From: Snodgrassella alvi
GTDB taxonomy: Bacteria > Pseudomonadota > Gammaproteobacteria > Burkholderiales > Neisseriaceae
Length of the DNA: 64,000 bases
Assembly: GCF_002777855.1 (NCBI RefSeq)
Contig: NZ_MEIK01000034.1
Span: 1-64,000 of the forward strand
Direction of reading: 5' to 3'
This document shows positions 27,856 to 37,579 of the stretch, one piece after another. Position numbers and translations under genes: made by a program. How positions within the stretch are numbered: the stretch's first letter is position 1; the number at the start of each line of letters is the position of its first letter. The notes below the pieces were generated by a model. The model had not been told where the DNA came from, ran no database searches, and saw only the letters and a list, made by a program, of their open reading frames with translations.

Positions 27856-27926
27856 CACAGGCTGTCGGGATTGTGATTAATTTGCTTAAGGCAGATTACG
27901 CAGTGATGACAGCCTGTGTTTTTTAT
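27856..27926 (+). terminator. Terminator of gltX
   Basis: Eleven-bp stem CACAGGCTGTC / GACAGCCTGTG separated by a long 41-nt loop, then T6. The remainder of the gap to mnmA holds no recognised gene. Confidence 0.75.
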
Positions 27927-28097
27927 TTTGTTCCTACTCAAATTGATGTTTGCTTGTGTAAACACATTAATGTTTATTGCAGTGTATTGTGTGTTTATGC
28001 TGGCGGTTAGTAAGCCTTATGCAGTATTAATGCTGCCTGTAAGTTGTCGCTATGCTCCGGCTGTGGCAAAATCGGCGCCGATTTTGGATAAATGTAA

Positions 28098-29204
28098 ATG
28101 AATACAAAAGCTGATTTATCTCAACGCATTGTTGTTGGAATGTCTGGTGGTGTGGATTCATCGGTGACTGCCCTGCTGCTCAAACAGGGCGGTTATGATG
28201 TGCGCGGTGTTTTCATGCAAAACTGGGAAGACGATAACGATGACGAGTATTGCTCCATCAAGCAGGACTCACTTGACGCTGTTACAGTGGCCGATGTGAT
28301 TGGTATGGATATAGACATTGTCAATTTTGCCAGCCAGTATAAAGATAATGTCTTTGCCTACTTTCTACAGGAATATCAGGCAGGGCGCACACCAAATCCG
28401 GATGTGCTGTGCAATGCGGAAATTAAATTCAAATGTTTTCTGGACCATGCTCTGGCCGGTGGTGCTGATGTAATTGCTACTGGTCATTATGCCCGCAAAG
28501 AGGTGCGCGATGGTGTGCATTATCTGCTTAAAGGGCTCGACCAAAACAAAGACCAAAGCTATTTTCTCTATCGCCTCCAGCCTTATCAGCTGCAACGAGC
28601 ATTATTTCCGTTGGGCGAACTTGAAAAAACTGAAGTACGCTGTTTGGCGGAGCAGGCACAGTTGCCGACAGCAACGAAAAAAGACAGCACAGGTATCTGT
28701 TTTATCGGAGAACGGCCGTTTAGGCAGTTTTTACAACGATATTTACCTACCAATCCGGGTGCAATGGTCACACCGGAAGGAAAAGTAGTAGGTGAACATG
28801 AAGGTCTGATGTATTACACGTTGGGTCAGCGTAAAGGGCTAGGCATCGGCGGTGATGGCGAACCATGGTTTGTGGCTGGAAAAAATCTGAAAAGAAATGA
28901 ACTTTTGGTGGTACAGGGGCATAACCATCCGCTTCTATTCAGCCGTAGCCTGATTATGCACGATCTAAGTTTTACAACGCCTGAGCAGCCGGCTGAAGGT
29001 CGCTACGGAGTGAAAACGCGTTACCGCATGCCGGATGCTTCCGCTACTTTGCGCTATCTTGATAACGGCAGTGCTGAGCTTGTATTTGATGAACCGCAAT
29101 GGGCTGTGACACCAGGCCAGTCAGCCGTCCTATATGCTGGCGAAATGTGTTTGGGTGGTGGTATTATCAGCGATACCGATAGCCACAGTATTAATAATAA
29201 TTAA
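28098..29204 (+). CDS. mnmA: tRNA-specific 2-thiouridylase
   Basis: 368 residues. Installs the 2-thio group on the wobble uridine of Glu, Gln and Lys tRNAs. PP-loop GMSGGVDSS near residues 14-22. The catalytic cysteine pair is C105 ([11 protein letters not shown]) and C201 ([11 protein letters not shown]). GHYAR and the C-terminal [17 protein letters not shown] region are typical. Short-chain-free start at MNTKADLS. Confidence 0.97.
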   Translation: MNTKADLSQRIVVGMSGGVDSSVTALLLKQGGYDVRGVFMQNWEDDNDDEYCSIKQDSLDAVTVADVIGMDIDIVNFASQYKDNVFAYFLQEYQAGRTPNPDVLCNAEIKFKCFLDHALAGGADVIATGHYARKEVRDGVHYLLKGLDQNKDQSYFLYRLQPYQLQRALFPLGELEKTEVRCLAEQAQLPTATKKDSTGICFIGERPFRQFLQRYLPTNPGAMVTPEGKVVGEHEGLMYYTLGQRKGLGIGGDGEPWFVAGKNLKRNELLVVQGHNHPLLFSRSLIMHDLSFTTPEQPAEGRYGVKTRYRMPDASATLRYLDNGSAELVFDEPQWAVTPGQSAVLYAGEMCLGGGIISDTDSHSINNN

Positions 29205-29355
29205 TTTAATTTCAACCGATTGCCTATAATTGGGCAATCATCTTGCTAGCAATGATGCAGTCGTACTGATTTGATGTTTTCTTTACAGTCTGTTTAGACT
29301 GATGTTCCCTTACTTCACATTAAATCAGGCGCATTGTTGCAAAGGAAAAAAGATA

Positions 29356-31020
29356 ATGGAAAAAATCTGGTTACAAAGTTATCAGGAAGGGGTGCGCGCA
29401 GAAGTGGATGTTCGTGCTTATTCGTCAATTATTGACGTGCTGCACACCAGTGTGAAGAAGTTCGGACCGCAGCCGAGTTTTTCTAACATGGGTACCACTC
29501 TAACGTATACGCAGACTGCGACTTTGGTGAATCAGTTTACTTCTTATTTGCAGAATGTGCTTAAGCTGCAAAAGGGTGAGCGCGTGGCAATTATGATGCC
29601 GAATGTGCTGCAGTATCCAGTGGCTGTGTTCGGGGTATTGCAGGCTGGCGGCGTAGTGGTTAATGTCAATCCTCTGTACACACCGCGTGAACTGGCGCAT
29701 CAGCTAATTGATTCAGGTGCGACGGCCATTATTGTGCTGGAAAATTTTGCACATACGGTGGAAAAAGTGCTGGAGCAGACATCGCTAAAACAGGTAATTG
29801 TCGCCAGTATGGGAGATATGTTGGGCTGGATGAAAGGCACGCTGGTGAATTTCATGCTGCGCAAAGTCAAAAAAATGGTGAAACCATTTCATATTCCGCA
29901 ATCCATTACTTTTCCGCAAGCGCTGGCATTGGGTAAAAAGCAGCGCTTTACGCCAGTGCCGCTTGGGCTGGAGGATTTGGCCTTATTGCAGTATACGGGT
30001 GGAACAACAGGTATATCCAAAGGTGCAATGCTGACTCATGGAAATATTGTTGCCAATATGCAGCAAGCATCAGAGTGGATTAAGGCCAATCTGGTACCGG
30101 GGCAGGAAGTGGTAGTAACACCGCTTCCGCTTTATCATATTTTTTCGCTTACTGTGAATATCATGATATTTGCCAATGCCGGCTCTAAAAATATTCTGAT
30201 TACCAATCCGCGTGATATCAATGCGCTGGTTAAAGTACTCCAAAGTAATCGTGTCACGGTAATGAGCGGGGTAAATACGCTATTCAATGCTCTGATTCAT
30301 AATGAAGAATTCAAAAAAATTGATTTTTCATCATGGAAGCTGGTTTTGGGTGGCGGGATGGCGACGCAGAAAAATGTGGCGCAGGAATGGAAAGCGATTA
30401 CTGGTGTGCCGATTATCGATGCCTATGGTCTGACAGAGGCCAGCCCAGGCGTGTGCGCCAATCCGTTAAATAATCCTGAATACACGGGTACAGCCGGTTT
30501 ACCAGTATCCAATACCGATATTGAAATTCGAGATGACAACGGTAAAGTACTGGGCATAGGTGAAGTAGGAGAGTTGTGGGTACAGGGACCACAGGTAATG
30601 AAGGGCTACTGGAACCGCCCTGAGGAAACGGCCAAAGTATTGGATAGCCGTGGCTTTGTCGCTACCGGTGATATGGCAGAAATCGATGCCAAAGGTTATG
30701 TACGTTTAGTTGACCGTAAAAAAGACATGATTTTGGTATCGGGATTTAATGTTTATCCGAATGAAATTGAAGAAATAGTAGCTGCTATGCCAGAGGTATT
30801 GGAAGTAGCCTGTATCGGTGTGCCAAATGAAAAAACAGGTGAGGCGATAAAATTATTTGTCGTTAAGCGTGACCCTGCACTGACACGTGAGCAAATTATT
30901 GCATACTGTCGCCAGAATCTGACCGGATATAAAATACCGAAGGACATTGAATTTTGTGAAGAACTGCCTAAATCAGCGGTAGGCAAAATTCTGCGTAAGG
31001 ATTTGCGTACCGAAAAATAA
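29356..31020 (+). CDS. fadD: Long-chain-fatty-acid-CoA ligase
   Basis: 554 residues, ANL superfamily, peripheral membrane enzyme that activates fatty acids with ATP and CoA. AMP-binding signature LLQYTGGTTGISKGAMLTHGN (two overlapping parts), then DAYGLTEASPGV and the hinge/C-terminal VDRKKDMILVSGFNVYPNEIE, ending with the catalytic lysine in PKSAVGKILRKDLR. AAAGGA upstream of MEKIWL fixes the start 18 codons inside the longest open frame. Confidence 0.94.
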   Translation: MEKIWLQSYQEGVRAEVDVRAYSSIIDVLHTSVKKFGPQPSFSNMGTTLTYTQTATLVNQFTSYLQNVLKLQKGERVAIMMPNVLQYPVAVFGVLQAGGVVVNVNPLYTPRELAHQLIDSGATAIIVLENFAHTVEKVLEQTSLKQVIVASMGDMLGWMKGTLVNFMLRKVKKMVKPFHIPQSITFPQALALGKKQRFTPVPLGLEDLALLQYTGGTTGISKGAMLTHGNIVANMQQASEWIKANLVPGQEVVVTPLPLYHIFSLTVNIMIFANAGSKNILITNPRDINALVKVLQSNRVTVMSGVNTLFNALIHNEEFKKIDFSSWKLVLGGGMATQKNVAQEWKAITGVPIIDAYGLTEASPGVCANPLNNPEYTGTAGLPVSNTDIEIRDDNGKVLGIGEVGELWVQGPQVMKGYWNRPEETAKVLDSRGFVATGDMAEIDAKGYVRLVDRKKDMILVSGFNVYPNEIEEIVAAMPEVLEVACIGVPNEKTGEAIKLFVVKRDPALTREQIIAYCRQNLTGYKIPKDIEFCEELPKSAVGKILRKDLRTEK

Positions 31021-31037
31021 TGGTATTGCAGATTAAT

Positions 31038-31073
31038 AGCGGTTGCTGCTATGGTGTGGCAACCGCTTTTTTA
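31038..31073 (+). terminator. Terminator of fadD
   Basis: Nine-bp stem AGCGGTTGC / GCAACCGCT, 12-nt loop, T6. The 186 bp from here to purE show no gene. Confidence 0.92.
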
Positions 31074-31259
31074 TTTATAGACTGGTAGGAAGCTGATACT
31101 AAAAAGCTACTGTAGCTAATTTTCTCACTCTTATGGCTTAGAAACAGCAGCTATGACCAGTATTAAGAGATCATTATCAGAAAGAGTCTGTTAAAGATGC
31201 AAACTGTGTGGAAGAAAATAAACGCTATTTAGCATGAGTGCAGGCCAATTCTTGATTTA

Positions 31260-31757
31260 TCAGGCTGGCTGACTGGGTAAATTCATCGCTAAAACATTTT
31301 GTCTTTGATTTTCTCGAAATTCCGTGAGTTTCTGAGCTAGCTGGGGATTGTTGTTTGCCAGCATTGCAATGGCAAATAGGGCTGCATTGGCTGCACCGGC
31401 CTCGCCGATGGCAAAGGTGGCTACCGGTACCCCTTTGGGCATTTGTACAATAGACATCAAGGAATCCTCGCCATGCATATATTTGCTTGGAATCGGTACA
31501 CCCAGTACTGGCAGTGTGGTTTTCGCGGCTACCATGCCGGGCAAATGCGCCGCACCACCGGCACCAGCAATAATGGCTTTGAGTCCTCTGGAGCGTGCAT
31601 TTTCGGCATATTCAAACATTAAATCTGGGGTGCGGTGTGCAGAAACCACTTTTATTTCATAAGGTATGCTGAATTGTTGTAAAAACTGTTCTGCTTGCTG
31701 CATTACCGGATAATCGCTGTTGCTGCCCATGATGATGCCGATTTGAGGAATATTCAT
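31260..31757 (-). CDS. purE: N5-carboxyaminoimidazole ribonucleotide mutase
   Basis: 165 residues, class I PurE of purine synthesis. Motifs: [12 protein letters not shown] (nucleotide site), [15 protein letters not shown] (catalytic His) and [23 protein letters not shown]. No purK partner is in the window. 22 nt downstream of the lipoprotein gene, so probably the end of a four-gene minus-strand unit. Confidence 0.96.
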   Translation of the reverse strand: MNIPQIGIIMGSNSDYPVMQQAEQFLQQFSIPYEIKVVSAHRTPDLMFEYAENARSRGLKAIIAGAGGAAHLPGMVAAKTTLPVLGVPIPSKYMHGEDSLMSIVQMPKGVPVATFAIGEAGAANAALFAIAMLANNNPQLAQKLTEFRENQRQNVLAMNLPSQPA

Positions 31758-31779
31758 GTTTTGCTCTTCTGTTTGTAAA

Positions 31780-32448
31780 TTATTTTTTCAGTTGATGCTT
31801 GGCTTTATTTGCTGCATTACTAGTGGGATAGTTACTGATAATGCGTTGATAGGTGGTACGGGCAATATCCTGCTGCTGTAAATGTGTCTGGCATTGTGCC
31901 ACCTGATATAGGGCATTGGGCGTTTGGCTATTTTGTGGAAACAAATTGCTGAAGCGTTTGCCGATATTGATAACCGATTCGCAATTATTTAGACGCATAT
32001 GGCTTTGTAGTAGCAACCACATGCGCTCCTGTGCCAGCTTGCTGCCATTGCTGCCGCTATCTGCATTTTTTAAAAGTCTGATACTCTGAGCATATAGTCC
32101 GGCGTTGTAGAGGCGTCGGGCTTCATCTGTATTATCGCTATTGCCAGTATTTTTTATTGGATTCACCCGAGCAGGCTGAATATGTACATTTAAATAACGC
32201 GATAGGGTTGATTGTTGCTGGCGTAAATCATTCAATTGATTTTGTAGGCTGGTTACCTGACTTTGCAGACTCATTATCTGAGTTTTCATTTGGCTCAATT
32301 GGTCTGCTGTCTGAAGGGTATACGGTGCAGGCGCGTCTGAATTAGTTGTATTTTCAGGGGCAGAGGAGGTACTCATGGTACTGCATGAGCTGATGGTTAT
32401 CATAGCCAGTGCAGCCAGCAATAGATAACGATAATTAAATAAGAACAT
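31780..32448 (-). CDS. Lipoprotein with coiled coil and TPR-like repeats (CpoB/YbgF-like layout)
   Basis: 222 residues. Type II signal peptide with lipobox ISSC (Cys22). A Thr/Ser-rich linker follows, then a coiled coil (about 50-85, rich in Gln and Leu: [19 protein letters not shown]) and a C-terminal helical repeat region (residues 110-222) of tetratricopeptide type: [26 protein letters not shown]. This order resembles CpoB, the Tol-Pal-associated cell-division factor, but the tol genes are not nearby and the protein is lipidated, so the function is uncertain. Confidence 0.8.
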   Translation of the reverse strand: MFLFNYRYLLLAALAMITISSCSTMSTSSAPENTTNSDAPAPYTLQTADQLSQMKTQIMSLQSQVTSLQNQLNDLRQQQSTLSRYLNVHIQPARVNPIKNTGNSDNTDEARRLYNAGLYAQSIRLLKNADSGSNGSKLAQERMWLLLQSHMRLNNCESVINIGKRFSNLFPQNSQTPNALYQVAQCQTHLQQQDIARTTYQRIISNYPTSNAANKAKHQLKK

Positions 32449-32478
32449 TTGGTGCTGCTCTCCTCTAGGTGATTGTTA

Positions 32479-33147
32479 TTATTTTTTCTGCATCAAGGTC
32501 AGGCCATCACCCAGTGGGATGGTTAGTGGCTGCACACGCGAATCATGTTTCAGGCTGGCATTAAATGAACGCATAATCTGAACGCTTTCTGGTTCGTGCG
32601 TGGTTGCAGGTTGAGCCACACGCCCATGCAGCAGTACATTATCTATGGCAATAATGCCGCCAGAGCGAACCAATTGCAGGCAGCGTTCATAATAGTGAGG
32701 TGTTGGCGGTTTATCGGCATCAATCAAAGCTATGTCATATTGATTGCTTTGTCCTGCCGCAATCAGTTTATCCAACGTTATCAAGGCTGGTTGTAAATAA
32801 AGCTGTATTTTGTGACTGACATTGGCTTCTTGCCAGTAACGGCGGGCGATATCGGTGTAAGTGACATTAATATCACAGGCAGTTATGTGACCGTTTTCCG
32901 GCAAAGCTAGTGCCATGGCAGTGCTGCTGTAGCCGGTAAAAACACCGATTTCAAGATAATGGCGTGCTTGTATCAGCGTTGCTAACCATGTCATCAACTG
33001 TGCCTGCTCGGGCGCAATACTCATATTTCCTTTGCGGTGCCGAGCTGTTTCAGCACGCAGTTGTACCAGTAAAGGGTGCTCTTGGGGATTTACGTCCGCC
33101 AGATAAGTATTAAGCGCAGGACTATTCACACCAGCTCGTTGACTCAT
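32479..33147 (-). CDS. SAM-dependent O-methyltransferase
   Basis: 222 residues, caffeoyl-CoA/catechol O-methyltransferase-like class I fold. SAM motif I YLEIGVFTGYSSTAMALALP, motif II TACDIN, and the metal/post-II aspartate in IALIDADKPPTPHYYE. The typical DNVLLHG segment follows. Substrate in bacteria of this group not known. Lies between the DUF3460 gene (17 nt) and the lipoprotein (30 nt). Confidence 0.9.
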   Translation of the reverse strand: MSQRAGVNSPALNTYLADVNPQEHPLLVQLRAETARHRKGNMSIAPEQAQLMTWLATLIQARHYLEIGVFTGYSSTAMALALPENGHITACDINVTYTDIARRYWQEANVSHKIQLYLQPALITLDKLIAAGQSNQYDIALIDADKPPTPHYYERCLQLVRSGGIIAIDNVLLHGRVAQPATTHEPESVQIMRSFNASLKHDSRVQPLTIPLGDGLTLMQKK

Positions 33148-33164
33148 GACAGGTCGGCAGGAGA

Positions 33165-33350
33165 TTATTCGGTTAAATAGGTATAGCCTTTTTTTGGCAG
33201 TTTGGCGGCAGCAAAATTTGCTTCATCTTCGGAATTTAGCTGAACATCCCACAGCAAGCCACGATGCTGGATCTGAGCCTGAGCTTCCTCTGGGTGTTCA
33301 TTTAAGTATTTATTCAGAAATTGGGTTGTGTCAGACTGATAGTTATACAT
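33165..33350 (-). CDS. DUF3460 small protein
   Basis: 61 residues from MYNYQSDTTQFLNKYL to the end. The layout (short Tyr/Asp-rich N-terminus, FL-x-LN, a central RGLLWDVQL and C-terminal P-x-K-x-Y-x-Y) matches DUF3460, a small betaproteobacterial family without known role. An ATG six codons upstream is possible; the AAGAAG stretch before the internal ATG favours the shorter form. First gene of a likely unit with the methyltransferase, lipoprotein and purE. Confidence 0.75.
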   Translation of the reverse strand: MYNYQSDTTQFLNKYLNEHPEEAQAQIQHRGLLWDVQLNSEDEANFAAAKLPKKGYTYLTE

Positions 33351-33555
33351 ATAAGTTTCTTCTTGCATATGTTATTTAGAAACAGGTGTATTATTATATA
33401 CAAAGTGCACCATACTGGTGAAGAAGCAGGCAGAATTGTACGTGTTTGGTCTGCTAACAATGATGAGAAACGAATAGATAGGTTATACTACGCTGTTTTA
33501 GTGGTCGTGTTTGCTGTGGCACGCGAGTATTTTTTCATAAGCTTATGTATTTTCT

Positions 33556-34890
33556 ATGCTAAAAAAGTGGTTACACAGGGTTTTGCCGCGTAAGACTGTC
33601 AGTAAAGGCAGAAAACGGGAAATACCCTTTGCACAACATCATATTAAGGCGGATGAGCTGAGTTTCGCTGCGGAAAAAGTGATATCCCGTTTGCAGAAAG
33701 AAGGCTATGAGGCTTATGTGGTAGGTGGAGCAGTGCGGGATTTGCTATTGGGTGTGTCTCCCAAAGATTATGATGTCGCCACCAATGCCACGCCCGAACA
33801 GGTGCGTAAACTATTCAGACGCAGCCGCATTATTGGCCGACGCTTTCCGATTGTACATGTCATGGTGGGGCCAGAAACCATTGAAGTTACAACTTTCCGT
33901 GGTGGTGCCGTCAGTAGCCATAATGAGCTGGGGCGGATTATGAAAGATGTAAGTTTTGGTACGCTGGAACAGGACGCCATGCGTCGCGATTTTACCGCCA
34001 ACGCACTTTATTATGATCCACATAGACAGGTCATTTTGGATTTTCATCATGGCGTGGAGGATATCCGCAACCGTCGTCTGGTGATGATTGGCAATCCGCA
34101 GGAACGTTATCAGGAAGATCCAGTTCGCATGTTGCGTGCAGCCAGACTCTCAGGCAAACTTGGATTTACGGTTGATAGACAGACATCCAAACCAATTGCC
34201 GAATGTGCGCAGTTGCTTCAGCGGGAGCCACCGGCACGGCTATTTGATGAAGTGTTAAAGATTTTATTCAGTGGTTATGCGCAAGCATGTCTGCGTCAGA
34301 TGGATATATTGGGTTTGAAAAATATTCATCCGCTCTTGGATGCACTGATGCCTGGAGCAGGCGGCAGTGAGCACATAGCTGCGCTGGCTCTGCAAAATAC
34401 TGATGAGCGTCTGCGTGCGGATAAGTCCGTTTCCATGGGATTTGTACTGGCGGCAGTATTGTGGCCGCATATGCGTGAAGCTTGGATACAACAACAGGCG
34501 CGCGGTATGCGCAGTAATGGAGCCATGCATGCTGCCATGGCTTCCGAACGTCAGCATATAGATAAACACTGGGGTGTACCACAGCGCTATGGTGTTACTA
34601 TGCGTGAAATCTGGTCTCTGCAACCGCAATTTGAAATAATGCGCGGTGGACGGCCATATCGTCTACTTGCTCAGCCGCGCTTTCGTGCTGCTTTTGATTT
34701 TCTGTGTCTGCGCGCCAATCTTGGCGAAGTGGCTCAGGAAACTGTGCAGTGGTGGCAGAATTTTCAGCAGGGAACGGATGCAGAGCGTGAAGAGCTGATT
34801 CACACTGCGATGCAGGTAAAAACAACCTCTACAAAATCGAAACGAAATCGTAATAAACGCACTAACAAATCCAAGCAGGAGGGAGCATGA
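33556..34890 (+). CDS. pcnB: Poly(A) polymerase I
   Basis: 444 residues. Adds poly(A) tails to RNA 3' ends and so promotes decay. Nucleotidyltransferase head: VVGGAVRDLLLGVSPKDYDVA with the catalytic D-Y-D, followed by TTFRGG and RRDFTANALYYD. RNA-binding domain RMLRAARLSGKLGF. A lysine/arginine/threonine-rich tail (TSTKSKRNRNKRTNKSK) is typical and distinguishes it from CCA-adding enzyme. Stop overlaps folK as ATGA. No clear ribosome site. Confidence 0.95.
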   Translation: MLKKWLHRVLPRKTVSKGRKREIPFAQHHIKADELSFAAEKVISRLQKEGYEAYVVGGAVRDLLLGVSPKDYDVATNATPEQVRKLFRRSRIIGRRFPIVHVMVGPETIEVTTFRGGAVSSHNELGRIMKDVSFGTLEQDAMRRDFTANALYYDPHRQVILDFHHGVEDIRNRRLVMIGNPQERYQEDPVRMLRAARLSGKLGFTVDRQTSKPIAECAQLLQREPPARLFDEVLKILFSGYAQACLRQMDILGLKNIHPLLDALMPGAGGSEHIAALALQNTDERLRADKSVSMGFVLAAVLWPHMREAWIQQQARGMRSNGAMHAAMASERQHIDKHWGVPQRYGVTMREIWSLQPQFEIMRGGRPYRLLAQPRFRAAFDFLCLRANLGEVAQETVQWWQNFQQGTDAEREELIHTAMQVKTTSTKSKRNRNKRTNKSKQEGA

Positions 34891-35393
34891 AAACAGTAAC
34901 AGCGGTTATTGCTTTGGGCGCTAATCTAGGAAATCCGCGCAAACAGGTTGAAGCAGCTATGGCTGCATTGAATCAGGTTAGTGGTATCCGTGTAAAGGCA
35001 ATTTCACCACTTTATCTTACCAAGCCGGTGGGACTGACTGACCAGCCTGATTTTGTCAATGCGGTGGTTTTGGTGCATACCACTTTGAGTGCACAGGTAT
35101 TGCTACATTCCATGCTAGAACTGGAAAATAAGCTGGGACGTGTGCGCAATGTGCCAAATGGTCCACGCATGATCGATCTGGACGTAATTGATTACAATCA
35201 TCAGACCATTAATGAACCTGATTTGAAATTGCCTCATCCAAGTGCGCATGAACGCGCATTTGTGATGGCCCCACTAGCTGCTATTGCACCATACTATGTA
35301 ATCGGTACTCATGGCAGTGCCTCTACTCTGGCGGCAAAATTACTCAAAGCACAGCCGGATGCAGCCACGATTATTGACGGCGATCAAAACTAA
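34887..35393 (+). CDS. folK: 2-amino-4-hydroxy-6-hydroxymethyldihydropteridine pyrophosphokinase
   Basis: 168 residues, folate pathway. Signatures: IALGANLGNPRKQVEAA at the start, PVGLTDQPDFVNAVV, and LGRVRNVPNGPRMIDLDVI with the conserved Asp pair. Overlaps pcnB by 4 nt (ATGA) with an AGGAGG site inside the pcnB end, so coupled. The kinase gene follows 14 nt later. Confidence 0.96.
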   Translation: MKTVTAVIALGANLGNPRKQVEAAMAALNQVSGIRVKAISPLYLTKPVGLTDQPDFVNAVVLVHTTLSAQVLLHSMLELENKLGRVRNVPNGPRMIDLDVIDYNHQTINEPDLKLPHPSAHERAFVMAPLAAIAPYYVIGTHGSASTLAAKLLKAQPDAATIIDGDQN

Positions 35394-35407
35394 GTCAGGG
35401 GAAAAGT

Positions 35408-36040
35408 ATGGATTATCGCTACATTGTCGTAGAAGGATCTATTGGCAGTGGCAAATCAGCTTTGAGCCGTCGTCTGGCACAGTATTTTGATGCTTTACTG
35501 TTATCAGAGATACCTGAAAGCAATCCGTTTTTAGAAAAATTCTATCTAAATGCTGCCAATCACGGGCTGGCTACAGAGATGCATTTTCTGATGCGCCGTT
35601 GTGAAGCCATCAATGTTATCTATGCTGAAGATGAACGGCGTTCACGTATTGTTGCTGATTTTCTGCTGGAGAAAGACCAGATATATGTACCGATAATTCT
35701 GCGTGAAGAAGAGCAGACGTTGTATTGGCAAATCAAGCAAAAGGTGATGCCTAAATTCCCGGTACCGGATTTAGTGATTTATCTGGAAGCGGATGATGAA
35801 TTGCTGGACAAGCGTCTGCGCCAGCGTGAGGATGGTATGATTAATTTGTTTCCTGCTGGTTATTTACAGCAGATTCATGCTGAATATCGCCGTTTTTTCC
35901 ATTTATACCAGCATGCTCCATTACTAATTGCCAATACCAATGAGCTGGATTTTCTGGGTAATGAAGATCATTTTGAGTTGTTGCTTAATACCATTGCTAA
36001 TATGCAGGGAAGTCGTAATTATTTGAATTTAAGCGAATAA
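35408..36040 (+). CDS. Deoxynucleoside kinase (dNK/dGK-dCK family)
   Basis: 210 residues. P-loop VVEGSIGSGKSALSRRLA at the N-terminus, a DRS/ERRS-like region (EDERRSRIVADFLLEKDQIY) and LIYLEADDELLDKRLRQRE, the lid arginines. Phosphorylates deoxynucleosides for salvage; the exact base cannot be deduced. Placement behind pcnB-folK is a Neisserial arrangement and in those genomes panB follows. Ends at a terminator. Confidence 0.88.
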   Translation: MDYRYIVVEGSIGSGKSALSRRLAQYFDALLLSEIPESNPFLEKFYLNAANHGLATEMHFLMRRCEAINVIYAEDERRSRIVADFLLEKDQIYVPIILREEEQTLYWQIKQKVMPKFPVPDLVIYLEADDELLDKRLRQREDGMINLFPAGYLQQIHAEYRRFFHLYQHAPLLIANTNELDFLGNEDHFELLLNTIANMQGSRNYLNLSE

Positions 36041-36230
36041 CTGATGTGTTTTGCTGTTGAGTGAAGCTGAATATTTTTTTGCGTAAGAAAGTTATTTTCA
36101 GCCGTTTTTTCTGTAGTAATTTTGCTATTTAAGTGTGCAGCGCAGTTTAATCGGGGTAAAAAAATATCAATGCCATTATGATGTTTGTTTGATATTTTTT
36201 GCATACTGATGCATGTGTTATTCAGTTTGG

Positions 36231-36268
36231 AAACTGTACTTTTTGGTAGAAAAAAGTACAGTTTTTGT
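36231..36268 (+). terminator. Terminator of the pcnB-folK-dNK unit
   Basis: Thirteen-bp stem AAACTGTACTTTT / AAAAAGTACAGTTT (near perfect) with a 6-nt loop and a T5 tail. The 190 bp from the kinase stop hold no other gene. Confidence 0.85.
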
Positions 36269-36614
36269 TTATTGGATTGAAAATCAGTATACGCATTCAC
36301 ACAATTTGCATGGTTTGGATTTAAGCGTAAAAAAAATGCTGCTTAGCGTGATTGCTGGATAAGCAGATACGGGTTATTAGTCATGTCGGGGGCAAGCGTA
36401 CGCATCATCGTGCCGGTTAAATTTATCTTTAGCAAAATATTTGTTAATCTGCTCGGGTATAAAGGTTGTCTGTGGTATTTTGCCGCACAATCAATTTGGC
36501 CGCTTGTTTGTCAATTTTACTGATTGATGAATTTGTTGTTTCCTTGCAGAAACAGACTGTGTATAACTACCGGCCGTGTTTTCTAATAAATATCATTATT
36601 CGATTTATCAATTT
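36269..36614. other. Leader region of panB
   Basis: About 345 bp with no gene. Contains an A8 run near 36325 and an imperfect inverted repeat CTGCTTA...TAAGCAG near 36340-36367. No recognisable riboswitch. It presumably carries the panB promoter. Confidence 0.4.
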
Positions 36615-37406
36615 ATGCATACCATTCACACTTTAAAAAAAATGAAAGCCGCAGGCGAAAAAATCGCTATGCTAACTTGTTACGATGCCAGTTTTGCTCG
36701 TCTGATGAGCGATGCTGGGGTTGACGTACTGCTGATTGGTGATTCCTTGGGTATGGCCGTGCAGGGACAAGCCTCAACTATTCCGGTTAGTGTTGACGAT
36801 ATTTGTTATCACACTGCGGCTGTGGCGCGAGGCAATCAGCAGGCGCTGATACTGGCAGATCTGCCATTTGGTGCTTATCAACAAAGTAAAGAGCAGGCTT
36901 TTGCGGCAGCAGTTCGGCTGATGGTGGCCGGAGCACACATGGTAAAACTGGAAGGTGGAGAATGGATCGCTGAAACCACGCATTTTTTACAGCAACGCGG
37001 TATTCCTGTGTGTGCACATATCGGCCTGACTCCGCAATCAGTACATACGCTTGGCGGTTATAAAGTTCAGGGTCGTGGTGAAGCTGCGGCACAATTGCTA
37101 GCCGATGCTCAGGCACATGCACAAGCCGGAGCGGATATGGTGCTGATGGAGTGTGTGCCAGTTGCTCTGGCAGCAAAAGTAACCGCATCTGTAAGCTGTC
37201 CAACCATAGGTATTGGTGCCGGTGTCGATTGTGACGGTCAGGTACTGGTGATGCATGATATGCTGGGAATTTATCCAGGTAAAACAGCAAAATTTGTGAA
37301 GAATTTCATGCACAATCAAACCAGTATTCAGGCTGCTGTAAGAGCCTATGTACAGGAAGTTAAAGCTAAGATTTTTCCTGATGCGGAACACAGTTTTACT
37401 GACTGA
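36615..37406 (+). CDS. panB: 3-methyl-2-oxobutanoate hydroxymethyltransferase
   Basis: 263 residues. First step of pantothenate synthesis: methylenetetrahydrofolate-dependent formation of ketopantoate. Motifs: [35 protein letters not shown], and the Mg-site LEGG and [20 protein letters not shown]. The frame opens 13 codons upstream, but [17 protein letters not shown] is the family start. No panC follows, unlike many relatives. Confidence 0.95.
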   Translation: MHTIHTLKKMKAAGEKIAMLTCYDASFARLMSDAGVDVLLIGDSLGMAVQGQASTIPVSVDDICYHTAAVARGNQQALILADLPFGAYQQSKEQAFAAAVRLMVAGAHMVKLEGGEWIAETTHFLQQRGIPVCAHIGLTPQSVHTLGGYKVQGRGEAAAQLLADAQAHAQAGADMVLMECVPVALAAKVTASVSCPTIGIGAGVDCDGQVLVMHDMLGIYPGKTAKFVKNFMHNQTSIQAAVRAYVQEVKAKIFPDAEHSFTD

Positions 37407-37579
37407 TTGTTTGAATTAAATTTCTGTTTTTAATTGCAAATATTCTATTTCTGGCGGTTTTTCCCTTTACAAACCAGGTTGTTTAAACTGATTGGTTTAT
37501 TTGTATGGACTTGTTTTTTTTGCAGGATGTATATATAAATTAAATCCTTGACTAATAAAAATTATTTTGGGAGTTGCTT

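Noticed and set aside
27916-28101. 61-codon hydrophobic frame between gltX and mnmA
   Set aside because: It starts at the gltX terminator T tract, has no ribosome site and no recognisable similarity. The ATGA overlap with mnmA seems accidental.
33146-33593. Two plus-strand frames opposite and after the DUF3460 gene
   Set aside because: One is the shadow of the DUF3460 gene; the other runs into pcnB without ribosome site or recognisable domain.
36019-36300. 93-codon minus-strand frame downstream of the deoxynucleoside kinase
   Set aside because: It runs through the operon terminator and has low-complexity composition (Asn, Lys, Thr, Ser rich) expected from AT-rich DNA.
37407-37579. TPP riboswitch upstream of thiD
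   Set aside because: The conserved CTGAGA element and the paired pyrophosphate-binding core are not present in the leader.
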